From: Shewanella sp. 1CM18E | Lineage (GTDB): Bacteria; Pseudomonadota; Gammaproteobacteria; Enterobacterales; Shewanellaceae | NCBI RefSeq assembly: GCF_023161665.1 | Contig: NZ_JALNTW010000008.1 | Span: 124,001 to 188,000 of the forward strand | Direction of reading: 5' to 3' | Length of the DNA: 64,000 nucleotides | Shown here: one piece after another, positions 33,015-45,513 of the stretch | Layout: the number at the start of each line of letters is the position of its first letter | Position numbering within the stretch: position 1 is the stretch's first letter | Position numbers and translations under genes: made by a program | Notes under the pieces: generated by a model | The model's input: the letters and a program-made list of their open reading frames with translations, nothing else | Told to the model about the DNA's origin: nothing | Database searches by the model: none

Positions 33015-33491
33015 TTAGATGTAGTCAACTTTAATGATTTCGTAATCGTTAGTGCCACCCGGCGTTACGATAGAGATTTCATCATCAAGGTTTTTACCAA
33101 TTAGACCACGAGCAATAGGAGAGCTTACAGAAAGCAAATTCTCTTTAATATTCGCTTCGTCTTCACCCACAATGCGGTAGGTTACTTCTTCGTCTGTATC
33201 TACATTCAAAATAGTAACGGTAGAGCCGAAGATCACGCGGCCATTGTTAGCCATAGTAGTTACGTCGATAATTTGAGCGTGAGATAACTTACCTTCAATA
33301 TCTCGTACACGCGCTTCGCATAAACCTTGCTCTTCACGAGCAGCGTGGTATTCAGCGTTTTCTTTTAAGTCACCTAACTCGCGCGCTTCACCAATTGCTT
33401 CTGCAATCTTTGGACGGCGCTCAAACTTAAGATAATCTAATTCTTTACGTAGCTGTTCAGCACCGATAATGGTCATTGGAACCGTACTCAT
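33015..33491 (-). CDS. greA: Transcription elongation factor GreA
   Basis: Rescues backtracked RNA polymerase by stimulating transcript cleavage. It has 158 residues: an N-terminal coiled coil with the acidic tip ([21 protein letters not shown] region) and a C-terminal FKBP-like domain ([15 protein letters not shown]). It is downstream of carB on the same strand, but a terminator and a 344-base gap (33492-33835) separate them. I see nothing else in that gap. Confidence 0.96.
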   Translation of the reverse strand: MSTVPMTIIGAEQLRKELDYLKFERRPKIAEAIGEARELGDLKENAEYHAAREEQGLCEARVRDIEGKLSHAQIIDVTTMANNGRVIFGSTVTILNVDTDEEVTYRIVGEDEANIKENLLSVSSPIARGLIGKNLDDEISIVTPGGTNDYEIIKVDYI

Positions 33492-33790
33492 AAGCTTCTT
33501 TCGTCTCCTTTAAAACAAAAGCAGGCCTTGCTCAATACTTATCGTTGGCAAGGTAAAATCTGGTGGAATTGCGTTATTGTAAACGCAGAGGGCAATTGAT
33601 GCACCCAAATCTATACTTGCTCACGATCTAGCTATCTCAGAAGCTAGCAATACAATATTTGATTCAAATGGCGAAGCAAGACAGTAGAGCTTACTCAACC
33701 TTCAGCCTAGTTGCTAGCAAAGCTGCATAAATATTTATTTAATGTCTGTTCTGTAGCAGCCCTATCGCTGTGATTAACAACAAACAATAA

Positions 33791-33815
33791 AAAAGGCCGC
33801 TAATTAGCGGCCATT
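33791..33815 (-). terminator. Intrinsic terminator of carB
   Basis: GGCCGCTA / TAGCGGCC palindromic stem flanked by A- and T-rich arms, about 20 bases past the carB stop. Confidence 0.85.
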
Positions 33816-33835
33816 TCACTCAAGCTTCGCTTAAC

Positions 33836-36800
33836 TTACTTAGTAATGCGCTTGTGTAGCTCTTGTACTGATGTCACGTTCGAGCGGTCATCCGCTGAGT
33901 GTGCCATACAAGTTGCAAATGCAGCATTCAAAGTCGTTGTATAGTTCACTTTGTAACGCAGTGCACCACGACGTAGCTGACGCGAGTCTTCAATCGCCTT
34001 ACGACCTTCTGTCGTGTTAACGATGTAGGTGTATTCACCATTCTTGATGCGGTCAAGAATGTGTGGACGACCTTCATGTACCTTGTTAACTAAGCGTGGG
34101 TTAATGCCCGCTTCGCCTAAGATAACCGCAGTACCGTGCGTGGCGTCAATTTGATAACCCAGCTCAATTAATTGAGCAGCCAAATCAGCTACACGTGCTT
34201 TGTCGCTATTACGTACAGACAGTAATGCGCGGCCAGACTTAGGTACCTCAGAAGTCGCACCCAGCTGTGCTTTAGCATAGGCTTCAGCAAACGTGTCACC
34301 CACGCCCATTACTTCACCGGTTGAACGCATTTCAGGGCCAAGCAGAGGGTCAACACCTGGGAACTTGTTAAACGGCAAAACCACTTCTTTTACAGAGTAG
34401 AATGGCGGAATAACTTCTTCGGTGAAGTTCTGTGACTTAAGGCTTTGACCTGCCATCACACGTGCTGCGATTTTAGCTAGCGGCACACCTGTCGCTTTCG
34501 ATACAAATGGCACGGTACGCGCTGCGCGAGGGTTAACTTCAATCATGTAGATCTCGTTATCCTTCACCGCAAACTGTACGTTCATTAGACCCACTACACC
34601 TAGCTCCATTGCAAGTTTACCCACTTGCTCACGCATGCGGTCTTGAATGTCTTGGCTTAGGCTATATGGCGGTAATGAACAACCTGAGTCACCTGAGTGA
34701 ACACCCGCTTGCTCGATATGCTCCATGATTGAGCCAATCACAACGGTCTCGCCATCACATACTGCATCGATGTCGATTTCAATTGCGTTATCTAAGAAGT
34801 GGTCTAGTAGTACTGGAGACGCGTTAGATACGCTTACCGCTTCGTTGAAGTAGCGACGTAAGTCTTGCTCGTCATAAACGATTTCCATTGCGCGGCCACC
34901 TAGTACATAAGATGGACGAACAACTAGCGGATAACCGATGCGCTCTGCTGAAATAACCGCGCCTTCTACAGTCGTTACTGTATCGTTTTCAGGCTGTTTC
35001 ATGCCTAAACGTTCAATCGCTTGCTGGAAACGCTCACGGTCTTCAGCACGGTCGATTGCATCTGGACTGGTACCAATAATTGGTACACCAGCAGCTTCTA
35101 GGTCACGTGCAAGTTTAAGTGGTGTTTGACCACCGTACTGCACGATAACGCCTTTTGGCTTCTCGATACGTACGATTTCAAGCACGTCTTCAAATGTCAC
35201 TGATTCGAAGTACAAACGATCTGATGTGTCGTAGTCGGTAGAAACCGTTTCAGGGTTACAGTTAACCATGATGGTTTCATAACCGTCTTCACGTAACGCT
35301 AGCGCTGCGTGTACACAACAGTAGTCAAACTCAATACCTTGACCGATACGGTTTGGACCACCGCCTAGTACCATGATTTTGTCACGGTTAGACGGGTTAG
35401 CTTCACACTCTTCTTCATAAGTCGAGTACATGTAAGCTGTATCAGTTGAGAACTCAGCCGCACAAGTATCAACGCGCTTGTATACAGGGTGAATTTCGAA
35501 ACGAGTACGTAGTTTACGTACTTCACTCTCGCTCACTCCAGCCAGTGCCGCTAAACGTGAGTCAGCGAAACCTTTGCGCTTTAGTCTACGTAAAGTGTCT
35601 TCGTTCAAACCAGCAAGACCATTCTCAGCCACTTCTGCTTCAGACTTTAATAGATCTTCAAGCTGAACAAGGAACCAAGGATCGATGTTAGTTAGGCCAA
35701 AGATATCTTCAACAGAAAGACCAGCACGGAATGCATCAGCAATGTACCAAATACGCTCTGCGCCAGGCTCTTTCAGCTCATGGCGAATACGAGTTAGCGC
35801 TTCGCTATCAGCCAAGTCGATGTGCGGGCATAAACCATTCTTACCTACTTCAAGACCACGAAGTGCTTTTTGTAGTGACTCTTGGAACGTACGACCAATT
35901 GCCATTACTTCACCCACAGACTTCATCTGTGTGGTTAGACGATCGTTTGCACCAGCAAACTTCTCGAAGTTAAAGCGTGGAACCTTAGTCACCACGTAAT
36001 CGATTGCTGGTTCAAATGATGCAGGCGTTGCGCCACCAGTAATATCGTTACTAAGCTCATCAAGAGTGAAACCAACCGCTAGCTTGGCTGCGATCTTGGC
36101 AATCGGGAAGCCCGTTGCTTTTGATGCTAATGCAGATGAGCGAGATACACGTGGGTTCATCTCGATGATAACCATACGGCCATCTTTCGGGTTGATACCA
36201 AACTGAACGTTTGAACCACCTGTTTCAACACCAATTTCACGTAGCACTGCTAGCGATGCATTACGCATCAATTGGTATTCTTTGTCAGTCAATGTTTGCG
36301 CTGGCGCAACAGTGATTGAGTCACCGGTGTGCACGCCCATTGGGTCGAAGTTTTCGATAGAACAAACAATAATACAGTTATCGTTGCGGTCACGGACCAC
36401 TTCCATCTCGTACTCTTTCCAACCAATCAAAGATTCGTCGATAAGCAGTTCGTTAGTTGGCGATAACTCTAGACCTTGAGAACAGATATCCTCAAACTCT
36501 TCTTTGTTATAAGCGATACCGCCGCCGCTGCCACCCATGGTGAAAGACGGACGAATAATACATGGGAAACCAACTTGGTCTAATACACCGTAAGCTTCTT
36601 CCATTGTATGTGCGATACCTGCACGCGGACACTCAAGGCCAATCGACTTCATTGCTTTGTCGAAACGGCTACGGTCTTCGGCTTTGTCGATTGCATCGGC
36701 TGTTGCGCCAATCATATCAACATTAAACTCTTTTAGTACGCCGCGGCTTTCAAGCTCTAGGGCACAGTTAAGTGCAGTCTGGCCGCCCATTGTTGGCAAA

Positions 36801-37057
36801 ATCGCGTCTGGACGCTCTTTAGCAATAATGTTGCGTACAACTTCCCACTGGATTGGCTCGATGTATGTTGCATCGGCCATCTCTGGATCAGTCATAATCG
36901 TTGCAGGGTTAGAGTTAACTAGAATAACTCGGTAGCCTTCTTCGCGTAGGGCTTTACAGGCTTGGGCGCCTGAGTAGTCAAACTCACAGGCTTGACCAAT
37001 TACGATTGGTCCAGCACCTAGGATAAGAATACTCTTTATATCTGTACGTTTTGGCAT
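33836..37057 (-). CDS. carB: Carbamoyl-phosphate synthase, large subunit
   Basis: Makes carbamoyl phosphate from bicarbonate, ATP and ammonia supplied by CarA, for pyrimidines and arginine. It has 1073 residues and the duplicated ATP-grasp layout: N-terminal half with [20 protein letters not shown] and [16 protein letters not shown], second half with [20 protein letters not shown] and [16 protein letters not shown], then the C-terminal allosteric domain. It begins 28 bases after carA. Confidence 0.98.
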   Translation of the reverse strand: MPKRTDIKSILILGAGPIVIGQACEFDYSGAQACKALREEGYRVILVNSNPATIMTDPEMADATYIEPIQWEVVRNIIAKERPDAILPTMGGQTALNCALELESRGVLKEFNVDMIGATADAIDKAEDRSRFDKAMKSIGLECPRAGIAHTMEEAYGVLDQVGFPCIIRPSFTMGGSGGGIAYNKEEFEDICSQGLELSPTNELLIDESLIGWKEYEMEVVRDRNDNCIIVCSIENFDPMGVHTGDSITVAPAQTLTDKEYQLMRNASLAVLREIGVETGGSNVQFGINPKDGRMVIIEMNPRVSRSSALASKATGFPIAKIAAKLAVGFTLDELSNDITGGATPASFEPAIDYVVTKVPRFNFEKFAGANDRLTTQMKSVGEVMAIGRTFQESLQKALRGLEVGKNGLCPHIDLADSEALTRIRHELKEPGAERIWYIADAFRAGLSVEDIFGLTNIDPWFLVQLEDLLKSEAEVAENGLAGLNEDTLRRLKRKGFADSRLAALAGVSESEVRKLRTRFEIHPVYKRVDTCAAEFSTDTAYMYSTYEEECEANPSNRDKIMVLGGGPNRIGQGIEFDYCCVHAALALREDGYETIMVNCNPETVSTDYDTSDRLYFESVTFEDVLEIVRIEKPKGVIVQYGGQTPLKLARDLEAAGVPIIGTSPDAIDRAEDRERFQQAIERLGMKQPENDTVTTVEGAVISAERIGYPLVVRPSYVLGGRAMEIVYDEQDLRRYFNEAVSVSNASPVLLDHFLDNAIEIDIDAVCDGETVVIGSIMEHIEQAGVHSGDSGCSLPPYSLSQDIQDRMREQVGKLAMELGVVGLMNVQFAVKDNEIYMIEVNPRAARTVPFVSKATGVPLAKIAARVMAGQSLKSQNFTEEVIPPFYSVKEVVLPFNKFPGVDPLLGPEMRSTGEVMGVGDTFAEAYAKAQLGATSEVPKSGRALLSVRNSDKARVADLAAQLIELGYQIDATHGTAVILGEAGINPRLVNKVHEGRPHILDRIKNGEYTYIVNTTEGRKAIEDSRQLRRGALRYKVNYTTTLNAAFATCMAHSADDRSNVTSVQELHKRITK

Positions 37058-37085
37058 TGCTTAAATCTTCTCCCGGATGAAGTTA

Positions 37086-38231
37086 CTACTTGGCGTTTTT
37101 GCGGTACAACTCAATCAAATCAATGAAGTGATTGAATAACGGCGCGGCATCGTGTGGTCCAGGGCTCGCCTCAGGGTGGCCTTGGAAACTAAATGCAGGC
37201 TTATCAGTCAGGTGAATACCTTGCAAAGAGCCATCAAACAGTGACTTATGCGTCACCTTAATGTTGGCAGGTAGTGTTGCTTCATCAGCGGCAAAACCGT
37301 GGTTTTGGCTGGTGATCATCACATTACCTTGCTCGATATTGCTCACTGGGTGGTTAGCACCATGGTGACCAAACTTCATTTTCAGTGTTTTAGCACCTGA
37401 AGCTAGCGCGAGTAACTGGTGACCTAAACAGATACCAAAAACTGGAATATCAGTTTTTAAGATCTCTTGAATCGCAGCAATCGCATAATCACATGGCTCA
37501 GGGTCGCCAGGACCGTTTGATAGGAAAACCCCATCAGGATTCATCGCTAGCACTTCGCTAGCAGGAGTTTGAGCAGGAACAACTGTTACGTCACAACCGC
37601 GGTCAACTAACATACGTAGGATGTTGCGCTTAACACCATAGTCGTAAGCAACCACTTTATACTTAAGTTCAGCTTCAGGTGTGTCAGATGGCAAACCGCC
37701 AACTAAACGCCAGCTGCCGCTGCGCCATGAGTAAGTTTCATTTGTTGTAACTTCTTTAGCTAAATCCATGCCTTTAAGACCAGGGAAGGCTTTAGCTGCA
37801 GCTAGCGCTTTAGCTTCATCTAAATCACCAACCATGATACAACCGGCTTGGGCGCCTTTTTCGCGTAGGATACGAGTTAATTTACGGGTATCGATATCAG
37901 CAATACCAACAACGTTGTTAGCGATCAAATAATCGCTTAAAGATTGCTGATTTCGAAAGTTACTTGCAACTAATGGCAAGTCTCGAATGATAAGGCCACA
38001 AGCATGAACAGAATCAGATTCTGTATCTTCTTCATTGGTACCAGTATTACCAATATGTGGATAAGTGAGGGTGACCATTTGACGTGAATATGATGGATCA
38101 GTCAAAATTTCTTGGTAACCAGTCATTGAAGTGTTAAATACTACTTCACCAACAGACATCCCTTCAGCACCGATAGCAGTGCCAGAAAAAATGGTTCCAT
38201 CTTCAAGTACGAGTAAGGCAGACTTTGTCAA
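37086..38231 (-). CDS. carA: Carbamoyl-phosphate synthase, small (glutaminase) subunit
   Basis: Class I glutamine amidotransferase that supplies ammonia to CarB. It has 381 residues from the TTG at 38231 ([20 protein letters not shown]), which has GGAGG five to six bases upstream. E. coli carA also uses TTG. It contains the nucleophile motif [15 protein letters not shown] and the His-Glu pair in [13 protein letters not shown]. The 31-codon upstream extension of the frame is rejected. No ArgR or PyrR-type site was clear in the 200-base leader. Confidence 0.96.
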   Translation of the reverse strand: MTKSALLVLEDGTIFSGTAIGAEGMSVGEVVFNTSMTGYQEILTDPSYSRQMVTLTYPHIGNTGTNEEDTESDSVHACGLIIRDLPLVASNFRNQQSLSDYLIANNVVGIADIDTRKLTRILREKGAQAGCIMVGDLDEAKALAAAKAFPGLKGMDLAKEVTTNETYSWRSGSWRLVGGLPSDTPEAELKYKVVAYDYGVKRNILRMLVDRGCDVTVVPAQTPASEVLAMNPDGVFLSNGPGDPEPCDYAIAAIQEILKTDIPVFGICLGHQLLALASGAKTLKMKFGHHGANHPVSNIEQGNVMITSQNHGFAADEATLPANIKVTHKSLFDGSLQGIHLTDKPAFSFQGHPEASPGPHDAAPLFNHFIDLIELYRKNAK

Positions 38232-38406
38232 CGCGACCTCCGGAAAGAGCCAAATCATTGAAATTAATTGTTTTTTATGTGTTTTTAAAATACCAACTTT
38301 CGCTAAAATGCAAAATTTTGACAAATTCCGCCGATTTTATATGTAAAATCAAAACCTGTCCATATTACAGATAAGAAATTTGTCAAAAAAATTTTTTTAG
38401 CAAAAA

Positions 38407-38427
38407 AAAACCGCTAATAGCGGTTTT
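38407..38427 (-). terminator. Intrinsic terminator of dapB
   Basis: AAAACCGCT / AGCGGTTTT stem, loop AAT, directly after the dapB stop, with a long A-run (T on the minus strand). Confidence 0.9.
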
Positions 38428-38433
38428 AAATAA

Positions 38434-39270
<837 letters not shown>

Positions 39271-39278
39271 TCAAAAAA

Positions 39279-39302
39279 AAGCCTAAGTATTAACTTAGGC
39301 TT
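39279..39302 (-). terminator. Intrinsic terminator of the FKBP gene
   Basis: AAGCCTAAGT / ACTTAGGCTT stem with loop ATTA and an eight-base A-run (T on the minus strand). Confidence 0.9.
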
Positions 39303-39312
39303 ATTGTCTAAC

Positions 39313-39930
39313 TTAGATAATATCTAATAGTTCAACTTCAAATACCAAAGTTGAATAAGGTGGGATCGCAGCACCTGCGCCACGCTCACCGTATGCAAGG
39401 TGCTGTGGTACGAATAGTCTCCACTTAGAACCTACAGGCATAAGTTGTAGTGCTTCAGTCCAACCAGCGATAACGCCAGAAACTGGGAATTCAGCAGGTT
39501 CACCACGAGTAACAGAGCTATCGAACACGTCACCAGAAATGAAAGTACCATGGTAGTGAGTACGTACTGTAGAGTCGTAACCAGGCTTGTCGCCGTTACC
39601 TTCAGTAATGATTTCGTACTGTAGACCAGACTCTAGCGTTACAACGCCTTCACGTGCACCGTTGTCTGCAAGGTACTTATCACCTTCTTCTGATGCAGCT
39701 GCAGCAGCTTCTTCTTGTACTTTCTGGATACGCTGGCTGATTTCAGTGAATGCAATTTGCATATCTTGCATAGATACAACGCTTTCTTTACCTTCGAATG
39801 CGTCAGATAGACCCAATTGAACGGCTGAAATATCGATACCTTCAAACGAATTAGCAGCTAGTTGCTCACCAAGTTGACGACCAACACCGTAACTTGCTTG
39901 ACCTTCAATTGTACTGAACTTATCAGACAT
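39313..39930 (-). CDS. fklB: FKBP-type peptidyl-prolyl cis-trans isomerase (FklB-like)
   Basis: It has 205 residues. An N-terminal dimerisation domain (residues 1 to about 95, SYGVGRQLGEQLAANSFEGI) precedes the FKBP domain, with GLQYEIITEGNG, VRTHYHGTFISGDVFDSS, PVSGVIAGWTEALQLMPVGS and IPPYSTLVFEVELL. There is no signal peptide, so FklB (cytoplasmic) rather than the periplasmic FkpA. It is flanked by terminators and probably monocistronic. Confidence 0.92.
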   Translation of the reverse strand: MSDKFSTIEGQASYGVGRQLGEQLAANSFEGIDISAVQLGLSDAFEGKESVVSMQDMQIAFTEISQRIQKVQEEAAAAASEEGDKYLADNGAREGVVTLESGLQYEIITEGNGDKPGYDSTVRTHYHGTFISGDVFDSSVTRGEPAEFPVSGVIAGWTEALQLMPVGSKWRLFVPQHLAYGERGAGAAIPPYSTLVFEVELLDII

Positions 39931-40012
39931 AATGATTGTACTCTCAATGATTCAATGAATTTTCGCGCCGAACTTTATCATATTTATTGTGATATTGCCC
40001 TAAAAACCGTTG

Positions 40013-40810
40013 CTATTTTGGCCTTTGACAAATATTTTTCACACTCGATTTGCTCATCAGATATAAAGGCTGTGCTTTTGCCTGCATTTGCTGCAGTTGC
40101 GCAATACGTTGACCATGAGATGGATGGGTAGAAAGTAGCTCCGGCCCCAGCTCTCCGCCGGCTTTTGACATGTTCTGCCAAAGGTCGACACTTGCAGCGG
40201 GATCAAAACCCGCCTTTGCCATCAGTTCAACCCCAATAACATCCGCCTCAGACTCTTGGCTGCGACCATAAGGCAGGATGTACCCCACCTGCACACCTAA
40301 GCCTAGCGCAGCCATATACAGATCTTTATCAGCAATGCCGCCTGCGCCTAAGGCAATATCCGCCAGTTGCATACCTGCACCTGTCATTTGTGCGCGCGAT
40401 ACCTGCTCATTACTGTGGTTGGCAAGCACGTGGGCAATTTCATGACCTATTACTGTTGCAAGTTGGTCTGAGTCAGTAGCCACATCAAGTAGGCCTGTAT
40501 ATACGCCAATATGGCCACCTGGCAGCGCAAAGGCATTAACTTGTTCAGATTCAAATACAACCACTTCCCATGGCAAGCTCTGATCAGGTAAAGCATCGGT
40601 CACTCTGTTAGCCACACAATTAACATAGGCATTGACTGCTTTATCTTGGCTGACTTTTTCTTGTTGTTTGATTTGTGCAAATGAAGACTCACCAAGCTGC
40701 GACATCTCTTGAGACGAAAACAGCAGCGTTTGCCCACGTCCAGTTGGTGATTGATGTGTTGCGCAGCCGGTAAACAACAAGGCACCAAGTAATAACAATA
40801 TTGTTTTCAT
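40013..40810 (-). CDS. M48-family metalloprotease lipoprotein (LoiP/YfgC-type)
   Basis: 265 residues. A lipoprotein signal with lipobox LFTGC (Cys16) suggests an outer-membrane-anchored periplasmic protease. The M48 zinc motif HEIAH is at 123-127 and the third ligand Glu at about 188 (SESEAD-type). SLPWEVVVFESEQVNAFALP and STHPSHGQRI are typical of the LoiP/BepA group. It lies alone between the dnaJ terminator and fklB. Confidence 0.88.
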   Translation of the reverse strand: MKTILLLLGALLFTGCATHQSPTGRGQTLLFSSQEMSQLGESSFAQIKQQEKVSQDKAVNAYVNCVANRVTDALPDQSLPWEVVVFESEQVNAFALPGGHIGVYTGLLDVATDSDQLATVIGHEIAHVLANHSNEQVSRAQMTGAGMQLADIALGAGGIADKDLYMAALGLGVQVGYILPYGRSQESEADVIGVELMAKAGFDPAASVDLWQNMSKAGGELGPELLSTHPSHGQRIAQLQQMQAKAQPLYLMSKSSVKNICQRPK

Positions 40811-40895
40811 ACAGGCATATTCCTTATTACGCTGATTGGTATTACAGAGACTTTTTATCCCCAGATAAAAGGCTGTATAAAATACAGATAATAAA

Positions 40896-40917
40896 AAGCC
40901 CCGCTATTGCGAGGCTT
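40896..40917 (-). terminator. Intrinsic terminator of dnaJ
   Basis: AAGCCCCGC / GCGAGGCTT stem with one mismatch and loop TATT, followed by T-rich sequence on the minus strand. Confidence 0.75.
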
Positions 40918-40943
40918 AAATTATATACTGAACCGAATCAGTT

Positions 40944-42074
40944 TTAGCTATTCAGATCTTGAAAAAACTTCTTCACACCATCGAAGAAACCTTCAGCTTT
41001 CGGGCTGTGCTTCTTTGATTGGCCGGTTAATGTCTCTTCAAATTCACGCAATAGCTCTTTTTGACGCTCATTAAGGTTAACAGGTGTTTCCATCACAACC
41101 TTACATAGCAAGTCACCAACCGCATGGCTGCGAACAGACTTAACGCCTTTACCGCGCATACGGAACATACGACCGGTTTGGGTTTCAGCAGGGATCTTAA
41201 GATTAACTTTGCCGTCAAGTGTTGGCACTTCAATCTCGCCGCCTAAAGCAGCTTTACTGAACGAGATTGGCACTTCGCAATAAAGATTATTGCCATCACG
41301 CTGGAAGATTGCATGCTCACGTACGCTAACTTGTACGTATAGGTCGCCAGGAGGAGCGCCGTACTCGCCCGCTTCACCTTCGCCAGATAGACGAATGCGA
41401 TCGCCAGTATCAACACCTGCTGGGATCTTAACAGAAAGCGTCTTGCTCTTTTCAACACGGCCTTCGCCATGACACTTGTTACAAGGATCTTTGATGATCT
41501 TGCCACGGCCATGACAGGTAGGACAGGCTTGCTGCACCGCGAAGAAACCTTGACGCATCTGTACTTGGCCTTGGCCATGGCAGGTACCACAAGTTGTAGG
41601 CGTAGTGCCTTTTTTAGCGCCGCTACCGTCACAAACATCACAAGCTGCAAGCGTAGGAATGCGCAGTTCTTTAGTTAAACCACGCACCGCTTCTTCAAGA
41701 GACAGCTCAAGGTTATAACGTAAATCGCTTCCGCGAGCCGCTTGACGTTGACCACCACGGCGTCCACCGCCGAAGATATCACCAAATACATCACCGAAAA
41801 CGTCGCCAAAATCGGCGCCGCCACCGAATCCACCGCCACCACGGTTAGGATCAACGCCAGCATGACCAAACTGATCATACGCCGCTTTTTTATCGCCGTC
41901 GGTTAGGATTTCGTAAGCTTCTTTAGCTTCTTTAAAGTTAGCTTCGGCTTCTTTGTCACCCGGATTACGGTCTGGGTGGAATTTCATTGCTAAACGCTTG
42001 TAAGCTTTCTTAATTTCGCGTTCGCTGGCGTCACGTCCGACACCTAATACTTCGTAATAATCGCGCTTTGACAT
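40944..42074 (-). CDS. dnaJ: Chaperone protein DnaJ
   Basis: J-domain co-chaperone that stimulates DnaK ATPase. It has 376 residues: a J domain with HPD (KFHPDRNPG), a Gly/Phe-rich stretch ([20 protein letters not shown]), four CxxCxGxG zinc repeats ([32 protein letters not shown]), and the C-terminal substrate domain. It is 89 bases downstream of dnaK with a hairpin in the spacer. Confidence 0.97.
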   Translation of the reverse strand: MSKRDYYEVLGVGRDASEREIKKAYKRLAMKFHPDRNPGDKEAEANFKEAKEAYEILTDGDKKAAYDQFGHAGVDPNRGGGGFGGGADFGDVFGDVFGDIFGGGRRGGQRQAARGSDLRYNLELSLEEAVRGLTKELRIPTLAACDVCDGSGAKKGTTPTTCGTCHGQGQVQMRQGFFAVQQACPTCHGRGKIIKDPCNKCHGEGRVEKSKTLSVKIPAGVDTGDRIRLSGEGEAGEYGAPPGDLYVQVSVREHAIFQRDGNNLYCEVPISFSKAALGGEIEVPTLDGKVNLKIPAETQTGRMFRMRGKGVKSVRSHAVGDLLCKVVMETPVNLNERQKELLREFEETLTGQSKKHSPKAEGFFDGVKKFFQDLNS

Positions 42075-42107
42075 AGTGTTTTATTTTCTTTGCTAAAGTT
42101 GCACAAA

Positions 42108-42136
42108 CGGGCGTTAGAGTTTCCTCGTAACGCCCG
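42108..42136 (-). terminator. Hairpin between dnaK and dnaJ
   Basis: CGGGCGTTA / TAACGCCCG nine-pair stem with an 11-base loop and no proper T-run. It probably lowers dnaJ expression relative to dnaK or stabilises the dnaK message. Confidence 0.55.
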
Positions 42137-42163
42137 CTACAATAATTTAGGAGTTACCCGTCA

Positions 42164-44080
42164 TTATTTTTTGTCGTCTTTAACTTCTTCAAACTCAGCG
42201 TCAACTACGTCGTCATCTTGCTTAGCAGCTTTTGCTTCGCCTTCTGGTTGACCTTGTTGTGCTTGCGCTTTAGCTTGAGCGATTTCCATTAACTTAGCAG
42301 ACGCTTCCATTAGCTCTTGAGTTGCTTTTTCAATCGCTTCTTTGTCATTGCCTTTAGCAGCAGTTTCAACGTTAGCCATTGCAGCTTCAATCTTTTCTTT
42401 TTCGTCAGCTGGCAGTGCTTCGCCTGCTTCTTCGATTTGCTTCTTAGTGCCGTGAACCATGCCATCTGCTTGGTTACGAGCAGTCACTAGCTCTTCGAAT
42501 TTAGCATCTTCGTCAGCGTGTGCTTCAGCGTCACGAACCATAGCTTCAACTTCTTCATCACTTAAACCTGAAGAGGCTTTAATAGTGATGTTTTGTGCTT
42601 TACCCGTCTTCTTGTCTGTAGCTGATACATGCAAGATACCGTCAGCATCGATGTCGAAAGCAACTTCAATTTGTGGCATGCCACGTGGAGCTGGCTCGAT
42701 ACCTTCTAGGTTGAATTGACCTAGAGACTTGTTACCGCTTGATTGCTTACGCTCACCTTGAAGTACGTGAATTGTCACAGCGCTTTGGTTGTCGTCAGCA
42801 GTCGAGAATGTTTGTGAAGCTTTAGTCGGGATAGTGGTGTTCTTCTCGATAAGCTTAGTCATTACGCTACCCATAGTCTCAATACCTAGAGATAGTGGAG
42901 TAACGTCTAGTAGCAATACGTCTTTAACGTCGCCAGATAGTACGCCCGCTTGAACCGCAGCACCGATAGCAACTGCTTCGTCTGGGTTAACGTCTTGACG
43001 TAGTTCTTTACCGAAGAATGCAGAAACTTCTTCACGTACTTTAGGCATACGTGTCTGACCACCAACAAGGATTACCTCGTTTACATCAGATACAGATAGG
43101 TCAGCATCAGCTAGAGCAACTTTTAGTGGCTCTAAAGAACGTTTGATCAAATCTTCAACTAGTGACTCAAGTTTTGCACGAGTGATTTTAACCACTAAGT
43201 GCTTAGGACCTGTTGCATCAGCTGTGATGTATGGCAGGTTAACTTCAGTTTGGCTAGTGCTTGATAGTTCGATCTTGGCTTTTTCTGCAGCTTCTTTTAG
43301 ACGCTGCATAGCTAGTGGATCGTTACGTAGGTCTAGACCTTGCTCTTTTTTGAACTCGTCTGCAAGATACTTGATCATACGGTTATCGAAGTCTTCACCA
43401 CCTAAGTGAGTGTCACCGTTTGTTGCAAGTACTTCGAAAGTTTGCTCGCCATCAACGCTGTCGATTTCGATAATTGAGATATCGAATGTACCACCACCTA
43501 AGTCGTAAACAGCAACGATGTTGTCGCCTTGCTTCTTATCGATACCGTAAGCTAGTGCAGCAGCTGTTGGCTCGTTGATGATACGCTTAACTTCAAGACC
43601 AGCGATACGACCCGCATCTTTAGTAGCTTGACGTTGTGAATCGTTAAAGTATGCAGGAACAGTAATAACCGCTTCTGTTACTTCTTCACCTAAGTAATCT
43701 TCTGCAGTCTTTTTCATCTTCTTTAAGATTTCAGCAGAGATTTGTGGTGGAGCCATTTTCTTGCCTTGGGCTTCAACCCATGCGTCGCCGTTGTCAGCAC
43801 CGATGATTTTGAATGGCATAATATCAACGTCACGTTGAACTTCGTCATCTTTAAAACGACGACCAATAAGACGCTTAATAGCAAATACTGTGTTAGTTGG
43901 GTTTGTTACCGCCTGACGCTTTGCAGATTGACCAACTAAAGTTTCATCAGCAGTGTATGCGATGATTGAGGGTGTAGTACGATCGCCTTCAGCATTCTCC
44001 AATACGCGCGCTTTGTCGCCATCTAATACTGCAACACAAGAGTTAGTTGTGCCTAAATCGATACCAATAATTCTACCCAT
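42164..44080 (-). CDS. dnaK: Chaperone protein DnaK (Hsp70)
   Basis: It has 638 residues beginning [20 protein letters not shown]. Hsp70 signatures are [13 protein letters not shown] and [13 protein letters not shown], and the C-terminus is acidic ([10 protein letters not shown]). The start at 44080 has GGAGG five to six bases upstream; the frame is open 30 codons further into the leader but without family similarity. A sigma-32-type promoter lies 50-78 bases upstream. Confidence 0.97.
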   Translation of the reverse strand: MGRIIGIDLGTTNSCVAVLDGDKARVLENAEGDRTTPSIIAYTADETLVGQSAKRQAVTNPTNTVFAIKRLIGRRFKDDEVQRDVDIMPFKIIGADNGDAWVEAQGKKMAPPQISAEILKKMKKTAEDYLGEEVTEAVITVPAYFNDSQRQATKDAGRIAGLEVKRIINEPTAAALAYGIDKKQGDNIVAVYDLGGGTFDISIIEIDSVDGEQTFEVLATNGDTHLGGEDFDNRMIKYLADEFKKEQGLDLRNDPLAMQRLKEAAEKAKIELSSTSQTEVNLPYITADATGPKHLVVKITRAKLESLVEDLIKRSLEPLKVALADADLSVSDVNEVILVGGQTRMPKVREEVSAFFGKELRQDVNPDEAVAIGAAVQAGVLSGDVKDVLLLDVTPLSLGIETMGSVMTKLIEKNTTIPTKASQTFSTADDNQSAVTIHVLQGERKQSSGNKSLGQFNLEGIEPAPRGMPQIEVAFDIDADGILHVSATDKKTGKAQNITIKASSGLSDEEVEAMVRDAEAHADEDAKFEELVTARNQADGMVHGTKKQIEEAGEALPADEKEKIEAAMANVETAAKGNDKEAIEKATQELMEASAKLMEIAQAKAQAQQGQPEGEAKAAKQDDDVVDAEFEEVKDDKK

Positions 44081-44129
44081 GGAGTCCTCCGAAAAACTTT
44101 TAAAAACTAAATTTGTTATCTGGTTTATG

Positions 44130-44158
44130 AAGTGGGGACAGACCGAATGCTTTTCAAG
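44130..44158 (-). promoter_or_regulatory. Sigma-32 (heat-shock) promoter of dnaK
   Basis: On the minus strand CTTGAAA (complement of 44152-44158), a 14-base spacer, and CCCCACTT (complement of 44130-44137), against the known RpoH consensus CTTGAAA-N12-14-CCCCATNT. It is placed for transcription of dnaK-dnaJ. The rest of the 301-base gap to the divergent transporter shows nothing else recognisable. Confidence 0.85.
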
Positions 44159-44381
44159 TCTTTTTATCACCCTAAATCTTCTCTTACCCCCTATATTGGG
44201 ACGTTTAAGATGATTACAAGGGAGAATTATAAAAATTATCTGAAGTGTGCATTAATTTGATCTCGCGCGTTGTGCCGAAACCTTACAAATACGTATAATG
44301 AATACAATCTATGAGGTAGCACATTGCAGAGTGACTCTGACAATGAGCTGAGTCGTTATCTCGCTGTAAGAGAAGTAAACA

Positions 44382-45296
44382 TTGAAATCATCCCATCAAG
44401 CTTATGCTTTCGGCATTGGAGCCATATTTTTATGGTCTACTGTTGCCACAGCATTTAAGTTAGCACTAGCTCACTACACGCCATTGCAATTGGTTTTTGT
44501 AGCTGTCACGACTTCTATTGTCGCCCTCGGCGCCATTTTAGTTGCCCAAAAAAAATTGCCACTGATTAAGCAGCAGTTTACTGCTCGGCCTTGGTTTTAC
44601 CTGCAAACCGGTTTATTAAACCCATTCTTGTATTATCTGGTGTTATTTAAAGCCTATGACTTATTGCCTGCCCAGCAAGCATTGTCACTCAACTACACCT
44701 GGGCAATTTTATTACCGCTGCTTTCTGTGCCACTACTTGGCCAAAAGTTACGTAAAAGCGATATTACTGCAGCTCTTGTTGCTTACTGTGGGGTATTTTT
44801 TATCGCCACTAAAGGCAACATAAGTGGGTTTCAGTTTGAAAGTATGACAGGGGTGGTTCTGGCATTAACCAGTACCCTGCTTTGGTCTCTCTATTGGATA
44901 GTGAACACTAAGGACAAGGGCGACCCAGTTGTCAGCCTATTACTAAGCTTTTTAGTTGGCTTACCTTTTATCGTTGTTGCACTCCTAATGACTCAGTCGA
45001 TGCCTAGCTTAGATATGAAAGCATTATTTGCAGGCGTATACGTTGGCTTGTTCGAAATGGGTGTGACCTTTGTGCTTTGGCTAATTGCACTAAAGAAAGC
45101 AGAGCGTACAGCAAGTATCAGTACGCTGGTGTTTATCACTCCAGTTATGTCGATTGGTTTTATTGCCTGGGTACTACAAGAAAGTATTGAGAAATCGACT
45201 TATGTTGGCCTTGGTCTCATTATTCTCGCATTAGCACTGCAGCAAATACTGCCTAAAGTTGGCCAATGGCGAACTAAAAAGCGTATAGCTCACTAG
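44382..45296 (+). CDS. EamA/DMT-family transporter
   Basis: Drug/metabolite-superfamily permease of 304 residues with about ten hydrophobic segments and two EamA repeats (AIFLWSTVATAFKLALAHYT at the start of the first, LTSTLLWSLYWIVNTKD at the second). The start is a TTG with GAGAAG upstream, since no ATG lies near the start of the hydrophobic N-terminus. Substrate unknown. Divergent from dnaK. A triple-palindrome terminator follows. Confidence 0.85.
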   Translation: MKSSHQAYAFGIGAIFLWSTVATAFKLALAHYTPLQLVFVAVTTSIVALGAILVAQKKLPLIKQQFTARPWFYLQTGLLNPFLYYLVLFKAYDLLPAQQALSLNYTWAILLPLLSVPLLGQKLRKSDITAALVAYCGVFFIATKGNISGFQFESMTGVVLALTSTLLWSLYWIVNTKDKGDPVVSLLLSFLVGLPFIVVALLMTQSMPSLDMKALFAGVYVGLFEMGVTFVLWLIALKKAERTASISTLVFITPVMSIGFIAWVLQESIEKSTYVGLGLIILALALQQILPKVGQWRTKKRIAH

Positions 45297-45316
45297 TTCT
45301 AAGTAAAATAAATTTA

Positions 45317-45359
45317 AAGCCGGCTTATTTAAGCCGGCTTATTTAAGCCGGCTTTTTTT
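45317..45359 (+). terminator. Terminator made of three AAGCCGGCTT palindromes
   Basis: The 10-base palindrome AAGCCGGCTT occurs at 45317, 45331 and 45345 (period 14, ATTT spacers), followed by a T-run. Any two copies can pair into a hairpin. Confidence 0.85.
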
Positions 45360-45513
45360 ATAACTAAAACCACTATGAATACATAGTGCGCCAATGAAAA
45401 TACACTAGACAGTGCTCAATAAGCTGCAACTTAAGTACATTTTACTCGTCGCTATTTGTAAATGCCCCTCAATAACTGTATAAAAAGACAACGTAACCAA
45501 ATGGATATTAGTT

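Noticed and set aside
35685..35999. 104-codon plus-strand frame inside carB
   Set aside because: Antisense shadow of a strongly conserved gene with biased third positions; no ribosome site.
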